From: ATZT02 sp046046315
GTDB taxonomy: Bacteria; Actinomycetota; Actinomycetes; S36-B12; UBA5976
Direction: 5' to 3'
Length of the DNA stretch: 8,758 nucleotides
Assembly (NCBI GenBank): GCA_046046315.1
Contig: JBJOKB010000031.1
Location: 1-8,758 of the forward strand
The notes beneath the pieces were generated by a model. That model made no database searches. It was not told the DNA's origin and saw nothing but the letters and a program-made list of their open reading frames with translations. A program made the position numbers and the translations under genes. Below, piece after piece: positions 1-5,434 of this stretch. The first letter of the stretch is position 1, and every line of letters starts with the position of its first letter.

Positions 1-1
1 A

Positions 2-1207
2 TTAATCAATAACTGTTCTTCTGGGACCAACGCCCCAAGCGATGTAATTCCACATCCAATCAGCAATAACACTGATTCTATTTCTTCCTCCAGCAAGATA
101 AAAAACATGAAGGGCTAACCAAGTTAACCAAGCAAGTGTGCCATGAAGTCTCAATCCACCTGGCATTTCCACAACAGCTCGTCTTCGACCAATTGTGGCC
201 ATTTGCCCTTTATCTACATATTTAAATTTGGTTAATTCTTTATTGTTTTTTATATTTAAAATTTGTTTTGCAACATGCCTTCCCATTTGTAATGCAACAG
301 GTGCAATCATTGGCAAAGGATTTCCTTTAAATTGAAGGTGTGCTCCGTCTCCAATAACAAAAACACCTGATGAAGTTTGAAGATTTTCATCAATTTTTAT
401 TCGGTTTGACCTGTCGGTTTCTCCTAAAGAAGTCCAAGCTTCATAAGCTGCCACCCCAGCTGCCCAAATAAATGTTCCGCCCGTTAATACTTCACCACTT
501 TTAAGATGAACATCTGTCTTATTCATTTGATCTACTGCAGAATTAGTTTTCACAATCACACCAATTTCTTCTAATTCTGATTGTGCATGCTTAGAAGATT
601 TCTCATGAAACATCGACAATACTCGTGGCCCAGCTTCAACAAGTGTGACACTTGCAGATTTGTAAAGATTTGGAAATTCATGTTTCATACTTTTTTGTAA
701 TTCTGCAACTGCTCCTGAAACTTCAACACCAGTAGGTCCAGCACCAATTACGACAACTTTAAGTGAATCTGGTGATTTGTGACCTGCTTCAACTTCTTCA
801 TACATTCCAAGTAATTGTTTTTTAATAACTCGCGCTTCTAAAATCGATTTCATTTGCAAGGCATTTTCCTGCACCCCACTTACGCCAAAAGTAGTTCCCG
901 TGCTTCCAGTTGCTAAAACTAATTGGTCATAAGAAATATTTGCTTGATCTGCCAAAGTAACTGTTTTTGAATCTGTGTTTATCTTTGTAACTTCTCCTCG
1001 TCGAAAAATTACACCAGGAATTGCTGCTCGAACTGGATAAGCAATGTCATCTTCAGGTAACCCACCGGTTGCCACTTGGTAAAGCAAAGGGGAGAAAAGC
1101 TGATAAGGGTGTTTATCTATGACTGTGACTTCAATGTCTTTGTGACCTGACAATTTTCGTGCAGCCGTAAGCCCCCCAAAGCCTGCTCCGACAATTACGA
1201 TTCTCAT
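2..1207 (-). CDS. ndh: Type II NADH:quinone oxidoreductase (NDH-2)
   Basis: This single-subunit flavoenzyme oxidises NADH and reduces membrane quinone without pumping protons, on the cytoplasmic face of the membrane. The 401-residue protein has the two-dinucleotide-fold layout of the family. The FAD site GAGFGG is at residues 7-12, with the acidic D31 ending the second strand. The NADH site GAGPTGVE is at 155-162, with E191 placed to bind the NADH ribose. The second FAD motif VIGD is at 284-287, followed by APVALQMGR (302-310), which lies near the quinone side in this family. The aromatic C-terminal stretch (about 355-395, with AWLTWLALHVFYL) is typical of the membrane-associated tail of actinobacterial NDH-2. 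The stop codon TAA is inside the window, so the gene is complete, though slightly shorter than many relatives. The ATG has no clear Shine-Dalgarno; a -10-like hexamer 7 nt upstream suggests a leaderless transcript. It is transcribed divergently from the secreted repeat protein gene. Confidence 0.93.
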   Translation of the reverse strand: MRIVIVGAGFGGLTAARKLSGHKDIEVTVIDKHPYQLFSPLLYQVATGGLPEDDIAYPVRAAIPGVIFRRGEVTKINTDSKTVTLADQANISYDQLVLATGSTGTTFGVSGVQENALQMKSILEARVIKKQLLGMYEEVEAGHKSPDSLKVVVIGAGPTGVEVSGAVAELQKSMKHEFPNLYKSASVTLVEAGPRVLSMFHEKSSKHAQSELEEIGVIVKTNSAVDQMNKTDVHLKSGEVLTGGTFIWAAGVAAYEAWTSLGETDRSNRIKIDENLQTSSGVFVIGDGAHLQFKGNPLPMIAPVALQMGRHVAKQILNIKNNKELTKFKYVDKGQMATIGRRRAVVEMPGGLRLHGTLAWLTWLALHVFYLAGGRNRISVIADWMWNYIAWGVGPRRTVID

Positions 1208-1214
1208 AGGGCTA

Positions 1215-1220
1215 ATTATG
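1215..1220 (-). promoter_or_regulatory. Candidate -10 element for leaderless ndh transcription
   Basis: Read on the minus strand, CATAAT (5 of 6 matches to TATAAT) ends 7 nt before the A of the ndh ATG, so transcription would begin at or next to the start codon. No purine-rich Shine-Dalgarno lies between. I see no convincing -35 hexamer at 16-18 bp spacing; TTGAAT occurs at 1243-1248, but with a spacer of 22 bp. The call rests on one hexamer and its spacing. Confidence 0.45.
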
Positions 1221-1347
1221 GCGCTTTATTGAGGTTAGGACCATTCAAAATTGCCCTTATTCCCAGAAAACTCACAGAATAGTTTTAGATGATTTAAGGG
1301 TAAGTCCATCAAAGTGTTATTAAAGCTAGTCAACTGAAAGAGGAAAA

Positions 1348-1920
1348 ATGATAGTTAAAACTCTTGCAACTTTGGTCGTAACAGGATTAATTGCGACTTC
1401 TTCATCTGCAGCATTGGCACACGATGGTGGCGGAAAAGGTCGATTCGGAGAAGAAAAACGTGGCGGCGGGGCAGTTAGCTCACTTGTCACCGCAGGAACA
1501 ATCACCCAGGCACAAGCTGATGCATTTAAATCAGCAATGAAAACAAAACTAGATGCAAAATTTGCCATTAAATTAAATACAGTATTAGTTGATTTAGTAA
1601 GTAAATCAACATTAACTCAAGCTAAAGCAGACGCTGTTAAGTCTGCATCAACAAATAAAAGAGCAATCAGAGACCTTGTTGCTGCTGGAACAATTACTTC
1701 TGCAGAATCAAAATCAATCCACTCTGCTTTGCATGCACTTCCTAAAGAAGACATCACTGTCATAAGGGATGAGGTCCTTACAAGTTTGGTTTCTAATAAC
1801 ACCATTACTCAAACCCAAGCTGATGCAATAAAAGCAGCAAAAGCTTCTTGGGTTGGAAAATTAGGAAATCATCATGGTGCAAATTTAGGAACTGCTAAAT
1901 CAGCATCCCTCACCTACTAA
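1348..1920 (+). CDS. Secreted protein with four LVxxGTITQAQADA-type repeats, function unknown
   Basis: I do not recognise a named function. The 190-residue product starts with a Sec signal peptide: MIVK, a hydrophobic core to about residue 20, and a signal peptidase I site A-L-A after residue 24. A glycine- and charge-rich linker follows (about 25-42). Four imperfect copies of a helix-turn-helix-like unit begin near residues 43, 80, 107 and 144, each of the form L-V-x-x-x-T-[IL]-T-[QS]-x-[QKE]-[AS]-[DK]-[AS]. The motif resembles the ITQEQAD repeats of exported Gram-positive proteins such as DUF2680, but I cannot confirm membership. There is no membrane anchor, lipobox or cysteine, so the mature protein is probably released or loosely wall-associated. 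A purine-rich GAGG at 1340-1343 precedes the ATG at a rather short 4 nt. A terminator-like hairpin overlaps its stop codon, so it is probably transcribed separately from the two-component genes that follow. Confidence 0.82.
   Translation: MIVKTLATLVVTGLIATSSSAALAHDGGGKGRFGEEKRGGGAVSSLVTAGTITQAQADAFKSAMKTKLDAKFAIKLNTVLVDLVSKSTLTQAKADAVKSASTNKRAIRDLVAAGTITSAESKSIHSALHALPKEDITVIRDEVLTSLVSNNTITQTQADAIKAAKASWVGKLGNHHGANLGTAKSASLTY
1474..1857 (+). repeat. Internal duplication of a 64-codon two-motif unit
   Basis: The four motif copies start at codons 43, 80, 107 and 144, giving spacings of 37, 27 and 37. Codons 43-106 align without gaps to codons 107-170, including matches in the linkers (SAM against SAL after the first motif, and VL before the second). 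This pattern suggests that an ancestral two-motif unit was duplicated in tandem and then diverged. The similarity is visible in protein; the DNA copies are too diverged for recent slippage. Confidence 0.6.
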
Positions 1921-1950
1921 AACAGGTGGCTTGTAGAGCATCTTGTTTTA
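1918..1950 (+). terminator. Probable intrinsic terminator after the secreted repeat protein gene
   Basis: The arms TAAAACAGG (1918-1926) and CTTGTTTTA (1942-1950) pair over nine positions including one G-U wobble. After two mismatches, GC (1929-1930) pairs with GC (1938-1939) around the loop TTGTAGA. The left arm includes the stop codon and the right arm carries the T-run, an A-stem-T arrangement seen in short intrinsic terminators. The stem is AT-rich, so termination may be incomplete. Confidence 0.5.
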
Positions 1951-1959
1951 ACGAGAGAA

Positions 1960-1965
1960 TAGATT
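1960..1965 (+). promoter_or_regulatory. Candidate -10 element for the response regulator operon
   Basis: TAGATT ends 7 nt before the GTG start at 1973, the same spacing as upstream of ndh. It lies just downstream of the terminator hairpin, and no Shine-Dalgarno lies between it and the GTG. This suggests a leaderless mRNA for the two-component operon. No good -35 hexamer is seen at 16-18 bp. Confidence 0.45.
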
Positions 1966-1972
1966 AGTTATC

Positions 1973-2656
1973 GTGGCAAACTCCCTGGCTCGAATTCTGG
2001 TTGCAGAAGACGAGACGTCACTAAACGATCTATTACAAGATGCTCTACGTATGAATGGGTATGAAACCGTTTCTGCCAAACATGGCATGGAAGCACTTCG
2101 ACTAATCAGGGAACAAAAACCAGATCTAGTAATTCTGGATATCAACATGCCTCAACTTGACGGTTTTGGAGTAATTGAAAAAATAAGAAATGAAAATAAC
2201 AATATTCCAGTAATAGTTTTAACAGCTCGAGATCAAAAAGACGACAAATCAATTGGTTTTGGTTTAGGAGCAGATGATTTTGTAACGAAACCATTTGGCT
2301 TGGAAGAATTATTAATGAGAGTTGCAGCCGTATTGCGTAGATCAAAAAATGTGGCAACCACAGGAAACATTTTGGTCAGTGGCGATTTATCTCTAGATGT
2401 GGCAAATTATCGAGTTAGTGTCAAAGATGAATTTGTTGAAACATCTCCAACTGAATTTAAACTTTTACACTACTTAATGGAAAATATGGGTCGAGTTTTA
2501 ACCCGCGAACAAATTTTAAGTGCAGTATGGGGTCTGGATTTTGCAACAGATGGAGCTGTTCTAGATACCTATATTTCTTATTTGAGAAAAAAATTAGGTG
2601 AAAATATAAATATTCGAACTGTGCGAGGTATCGGATATCAGATTGAATCCAAATGA
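1973..2656 (+). CDS. OmpR/PhoB-family response regulator
   Basis: A 227-residue cytoplasmic DNA-binding response regulator. The receiver domain (about 6-121) has the acidic pair E12/D13, phospho-acceptor D56 in DLVILD, T84 and K106 in the TKPF motif, so all catalytic positions are present. The C-terminal winged helix (about 130-225) has the family features SPTEFKLL (158-165), GRVLTREQIL (173-182), the DTYISYLRKKL recognition-helix region (198-208) and RTVRGIGY (215-222). The start is a GTG, apparently leaderless. Its TGA overlaps the ATG of the kinase gene by 4 bp, so the two are almost certainly co-transcribed and translationally coupled, and the kinase is the expected phosphate donor. The sequence is reminiscent of actinobacterial TrcR/TcrX-type regulators, but orthology cannot be assigned by eye and the target genes are unknown. 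Confidence 0.93.
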   Translation: MANSLARILVAEDETSLNDLLQDALRMNGYETVSAKHGMEALRLIREQKPDLVILDINMPQLDGFGVIEKIRNENNNIPVIVLTARDQKDDKSIGFGLGADDFVTKPFGLEELLMRVAAVLRRSKNVATTGNILVSGDLSLDVANYRVSVKDEFVETSPTEFKLLHYLMENMGRVLTREQILSAVWGLDFATDGAVLDTYISYLRKKLGENINIRTVRGIGYQIESK

Positions 2657-3972
2657 AACTTAGAACCAGGATTTCATTACTAACGGCAATTTTGTCTGCA
2701 ATTCCAACTTTTGTACTTGGCGGAATTGTTGTAAATACTGCACAAAACACAATTAGTGAATCAATTGATAACGCATTAATTTCTTCAATAAGACAACCTA
2801 GATTATTAAAAGAATTACGTGGGGAAATGATGGAACCGATGCGCGGGTTAGCAGATTCATACATTTCTATAGCTCGATATGAAAGAGATGGAACATTAAC
2901 AATTCTTCGCTCTTCGGGAATGGATGAGAGAGAAGATGAATTTCCCGACTTAAATCAAGAACAAATTCTGGAAGCCAGCACAAGAATTATCACAGTTCGA
3001 GATGAGGGTTTATTTAGAGTTTTGGCATTTGAGGGTAGAAAAAATGAAATTTATGTATTGGCTGCCTCACTTAAAGAAACCAGAAGAGCTACAGGAGAAA
3101 TACTTACCCGCACAGCACTGGCAGCGTTAATTATTTCATTAATCAGTGGAATTCTTGCTTGGTTTACAGTGAGCAGATTCTTCAAACCAGTAAATCAAAT
3201 GGTCGATGTTGCTCACGCAGTTGCTTTAGGTGATTTTTCAAAAAATATGCCGGGTGCAAAAAGTGGCACTGAATTTGGTGAATTATCTAATGCAATAAAC
3301 AAAATGATGCTGGCTTTGAGGCAATTTGTCTCGGATGCATCTCATGAACTTAGAACTCCATTAACAGTAATTCGGGGATATTCAGAAATATTACAAAAAG
3401 AAAATATTGATAAATCTCAGAGAGATCGTGCAGCCTCTAGAATTGAAACTGAAAGTATTCGAATGGAAAAATTAGTCAAAGATTTATTAACGCTTACAAA
3501 AGCAGATTCAATTGCTGCTCTAAATTTTACACCAATTGATATAAAACAAATTATTGAAGAATATTTTAAAGATTTAACAGAAAATAATTCAAGCAGAAAA
3601 GTGTCAATTAAAAGCGAGGGTCAGGTATTTATCAATTGTGATGAAGATTCAATGCGACAACTATTTTCAAACATTTCTCAAAATATTTTAAGACATACAC
3701 CTGAAAACTCTGAAGTTGAAATAAAGATTATTCAAAAAAATGACGCAACAGAAATTGTAATTGATGATTCAGGCCCTGGAATTCCTGTGGAATTAAGAAA
3801 CAAAGTATTTGAAAGATTTTCTAGATTAGACGAATCAAGGTCAAGAGATACAGGTGGTTTTGGTTTGGGGATGAGCATTATGAAATCAGTGATGGATAAA
3901 CATAATGGACAAATCTTCTTAGAAGACTCAGTTTTTAACGGACTTAGAGTTAGGTTAGTTTTTCCTAATTAA
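2653..3972 (+). CDS. Membrane sensor histidine kinase, partner of the upstream regulator
   Basis: A 439-residue transmembrane kinase. The first membrane segment is at about residues 8-28. An extracytoplasmic domain of roughly 125 residues (about 30-153) follows, which I do not recognise and which lacks cysteines. The second membrane segment is at about 154-173 and a HAMP linker at about 174-226. The dimerisation domain carries the H-box SDASHELRTPL with phospho-acceptor H231. The ATP-binding domain has the N-box around N344 (QNILRHTP), the G1 box DDSGPGIP (371-378), the F-box FERFSRLD (386-393) and the G2 box GGFGLG (401-406). All boxes are intact, so it should be active. Translation probably depends on coupling to the regulator through the ATGA overlap, since no clear Shine-Dalgarno precedes it. 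Its last 8 bp overlap the tail of the minus-strand lipoprotein gene. Parts of it are extremely AT-rich (hand count 10 G/C in 3541-3600). The stimulus is unknown. Confidence 0.93.
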   Translation: MKLRTRISLLTAILSAIPTFVLGGIVVNTAQNTISESIDNALISSIRQPRLLKELRGEMMEPMRGLADSYISIARYERDGTLTILRSSGMDEREDEFPDLNQEQILEASTRIITVRDEGLFRVLAFEGRKNEIYVLAASLKETRRATGEILTRTALAALIISLISGILAWFTVSRFFKPVNQMVDVAHAVALGDFSKNMPGAKSGTEFGELSNAINKMMLALRQFVSDASHELRTPLTVIRGYSEILQKENIDKSQRDRAASRIETESIRMEKLVKDLLTLTKADSIAALNFTPIDIKQIIEEYFKDLTENNSSRKVSIKSEGQVFINCDEDSMRQLFSNISQNILRHTPENSEVEIKIIQKNDATEIVIDDSGPGIPVELRNKVFERFSRLDESRSRDTGGFGLGMSIMKSVMDKHNGQIFLEDSVFNGLRVRLVFPN

Positions 3973-4393
3973 AAACATCTGTGGGAAGTTCCAAAACTTC
4001 ATCCATCACACCTGAGGGCTGAACTTTGTCATATTGGATTTCTATTTGACTAAAGACTCTTTTGCCTGATTCTGAAGTTACTGGCTTATTTAATTTAATT
4101 TCCACAGCCGAAATTACGTCTTTTCCTTCAGCACAACTTGGTTCACAGTCATTCGTGGTGGAGGTTCCTTCGCCTAAAGCCTCAGAAGCGCTCCAGCTAG
4201 ACCAGGTAATTTGATTCAAAATCTGGCCTGCGTCAGCACAATAGAGGACCAATTCGACCGGTTTTTCCTCAAAAGTCACGCAATTGACTACATATATATC
4301 TGTATCTTGACTGGTTTGAGCCGCAGTCGAGGCCTGGCCACACCCTGAGATCACGAGGGCAAGGGGAAGAAGGGGCAGGACTCTCTTTAGCAC
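3965..4393 (-). CDS. Small lipoprotein of an uncharacterised actinobacterial family
   Basis: The 142-residue product has a lipoprotein signal: MLKR, a hydrophobic core, and the lipobox I-S-G-C with lipidated C18. It should therefore be anchored to the outer face of the membrane. The mature part has four further cysteines (C38, C52, C83, C87), enough for two disulfides. Its conserved-looking core is LYCADAG (50-56), ITWSSW (62-67), an A-x-G-x-G stretch (72-76, ALGEG) and DCEPSCAEG (82-90). This matches a pattern I recall from small exported proteins of Streptomyces and other actinobacteria (CADG, W-x-x-W, NDC-x-P-x-CA-x-G) with no assigned function. The start is a GTG with no Shine-Dalgarno; a -10-like TAGCCT lies 6 nt upstream. 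The 5' part is unusually GC-rich (40 of 60 bases in 4321-4380). The gene diverges from the str operon and meets the kinase gene tail-to-tail. Confidence 0.8.
   Translation of the reverse strand: MLKRVLPLLPLALVISGCGQASTAAQTSQDTDIYVVNCVTFEEKPVELVLYCADAGQILNQITWSSWSASEALGEGTSTTNDCEPSCAEGKDVISAVEIKLNKPVTSESGKRVFSQIEIQYDKVQPSGVMDEVLELPTDVFN
3985..4000. repeat. Short perfect hairpin near the convergent gene ends
   Basis: GAAGTT and AACTTC form a 6 bp stem with the 4-base loop CCAA, 12 bp after the kinase stop codon and inside the 3' end of the lipoprotein gene. There is no T-run after it on the plus strand. On the minus strand TTTTT follows only about 10 nt later. It could weakly end kinase transcription or be chance in coding sequence. 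Confidence 0.3.
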
Positions 4394-4399
4394 AAAATG

Positions 4400-4405
4400 A
4401 GGCTA
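4400..4405 (-). promoter_or_regulatory. Weak candidate -10 element for the lipoprotein gene
   Basis: On the minus strand TAGCCT ends 6 nt before the GTG start of the lipoprotein. It matches the three most conserved -10 positions (T, A and the final T) and its spacing resembles the ndh and regulator cases. The intervening CATTTT has no Shine-Dalgarno, which argues for a leaderless message if the start is right. Confidence 0.3.
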
Positions 4406-4416
4406 GCGCCTAGGAA

Positions 4417-4435
4417 CCCGACCCCCGATGTCGGG
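4417..4435. repeat. GC-rich hairpin between the lipoprotein gene and rpsL
   Basis: CCCGAC (4417-4422) and GTCGGG (4430-4435) form a perfect 6 bp stem, five pairs being G-C, around a 7-base loop. It overlaps the region where a -35 element for the lipoprotein gene would lie. It could be an operator, or a structure in a long str leader RNA. No T-run follows on either strand, so it does not look like a terminator. Confidence 0.45.
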
Positions 4436-4476
4436 CGTGCCGTGACCATTGCGTAAATTGGTGTCTCGCGTCTCAA

Positions 4477-4500
4477 GTGAAAAAAGGGATATTCCCTCAC
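4477..4500. repeat. Inverted repeat upstream of rpsL, possible operator or leader RNA hairpin
   Basis: AGGGA (4485-4489) and TCCCT (4493-4497) are perfect inverted copies around TAT. Alternatively GGGA/TCCC stacks on an outer GTGA (4477-4480) and TCAC (4497-4500) with a five-A bulge on the left. The near-palindrome sits 69 bp before the rpsL start. Either a protein-binding site or an RNA structure in the leader is possible. Confidence 0.4.
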
Positions 4501-4568
4501 GCATTTGATCGTTAACTTTCAGCAAGATCGAAAGAAATTAAGTACAAAAGAGAAACCGGAGTAATTGC

Positions 4569-4943
4569 GTGCCTACGATTCAACAACTCGTACGCAAGGG
4601 TCGCCTTGAAAAATCGGCGAAGAGTAAAACACCTGCGCTAAAAGGTTCACCTCAGCGCCGTGGTGTTTGCACACGCGTTTATACAACAACTCCAAAAAAA
4701 CCAAACTCTGCTTTAAGAAAAGTTGCACGTGTTCGTTTATCTTCCGGTATGGAAGTCACTGCATACATTCCAGGTGTTGGACATAACTTGCAAGAACATT
4801 CAATTGTTTTAGTTCGTGGTGGACGCGTAAAAGATCTTCCAGGTGTTCGTTACAAAATTATTCGTGGTTCATTGGATACACAAGGTGTAAAAGATCGTAA
4901 GCAAGCAAGAAGTCGTTACGGTGCAAAGAAAGAGAAAAGCTAA
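4569..4943 (+). CDS. rpsL: 30S ribosomal protein S12
   Basis: S12 sits at the decoding centre of the small subunit and controls accuracy. The 124-residue length is that of the actinobacterial protein. The two loops that contact the A site are intact: TTPKKPNSALRK with K43, and GGRVKDLPGVRY with K88 and D89. D89 corresponds to the aspartate that is methylthiolated in E. coli. K43 and K88 are the residues found in streptomycin-sensitive strains of other actinobacteria. It starts at a GTG with Shine-Dalgarno GGAG (4558-4561) 7 nt upstream. It is the first gene of the str operon, and its stop TAA shares one base with the rpsG ATG (TAATG), implying coupled translation. The first 70 bases are about 51% GC by hand count, above the rest of the gene. 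Confidence 0.98.
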   Translation: MPTIQQLVRKGRLEKSAKSKTPALKGSPQRRGVCTRVYTTTPKKPNSALRKVARVRLSSGMEVTAYIPGVGHNLQEHSIVLVRGGRVKDLPGVRYKIIRGSLDTQGVKDRKQARSRYGAKKEKS

Positions 4944-5413
4944 TGCCACGTAAAGGTCCTGCGCTTAAGCGCCCATTAGTTTCAGATCCAGTTTATGCTT
5001 CACCACTAATTACTCAATTAGTTAATAAAATTTTATCTCGTGGTAAAAAATCAACAGCAGAATCAATTGTTTACGGTGCACTAAATGGAACGAAAGATAA
5101 AAGTGGAACTGATCCAATTATTACTTTGAAAAAAGCTTTAGAAAATATAAAACCAACAGTTGAAGTTAAATCGCGTCGTGTTGGTGGTGCAACTTATCAA
5201 GTTCCAGTAGAAGTAAAACCAGCAAGAGCAACAGCATTAGCTCTTCGTTGGTTAGTAGATTTTTCAAGAGTTCGTAGAGAAAAATCAATGACTGAAAGAT
5301 TGATGAACGAAATTCTAGATGCATCAAATGGTTTAGGCGCATCTGTTAAAAAACGCGAAGACACTCACAAGATGGCTGAAGCAAATAAAGCATTTGCTCA
5401 CTATCGCTGGTAA
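4943..5413 (+). CDS. rpsG: 30S ribosomal protein S7
   Basis: S7 nucleates folding of the 16S rRNA 3' domain and lines the exit side of the small subunit. The 156-residue length is normal. Family features are the basic N-terminal MPRKGPALKR, the helix-rich core with RVGGATYQVPVEV (98-110) and ALRWLV (119-124), and the C-terminal KREDTHKMAEANKAFAHYRW segment that approaches the E site. There is no strong Shine-Dalgarno; only weak purine-rich sequence (AGAGAAAAG) precedes the ATG, so expression probably relies on re-initiation by ribosomes finishing rpsL. In E. coli S7 represses this operon by binding the rpsL-rpsG gap. Here there is no gap at all, so that site cannot exist in the same form. Confidence 0.98.
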   Translation: MPRKGPALKRPLVSDPVYASPLITQLVNKILSRGKKSTAESIVYGALNGTKDKSGTDPIITLKKALENIKPTVEVKSRRVGGATYQVPVEVKPARATALALRWLVDFSRVRREKSMTERLMNEILDASNGLGASVKKREDTHKMAEANKAFAHYRW

Positions 5414-5434
5414 TTAGGAAAAGGAAAAACGACA

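Larger units (their letters stand above)
4394..4568 (+). promoter_or_regulatory. Divergent control region and leader of the str operon
   Basis: These 175 bp separate the lipoprotein gene from rpsL and must hold the promoters for both. The left part is very GC-rich (29 of 40 in 4401-4440) and contains a GC hairpin; an inverted repeat lies further right. A possible plus-strand -10 is TAAATT at 4454-4459, but no convincing -35 partner is visible, so I do not fix the start site. The rpsL Shine-Dalgarno GGAG is at 4558-4561, 7 nt before the GTG. No leader peptide of credible length was found. Confidence 0.5.

Noticed and set aside
1326..1568. 80-codon minus-strand open frame opposite the start of the secreted repeat protein
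   Set aside because: The plus-strand gene has a signal peptide and repeated motifs, which the antisense frame lacks. It is a shadow of alanine- and threonine-rich codons.
2457..2864. 135-codon minus-strand open frame across the regulator-kinase junction
   Set aside because: Both plus-strand genes here are complete and functional-looking, and the antisense product has no family features.
4417..4435. GC hairpin as an intrinsic terminator
   Set aside because: Neither strand has a T-run directly after the stem, and it lies in a divergent promoter region where no upstream transcript needs to end.
4440..4455. Possible leader peptide start (GTG) before rpsL
   Set aside because: The frame GTG ACC ATT GCG reaches TAA after four codons and has no Shine-Dalgarno, so it is not a credible leader peptide.
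4569..4943. Streptomycin-resistance type S12
   Set aside because: K43 and K88, the usual mutated positions, both hold the sensitive-type lysine.
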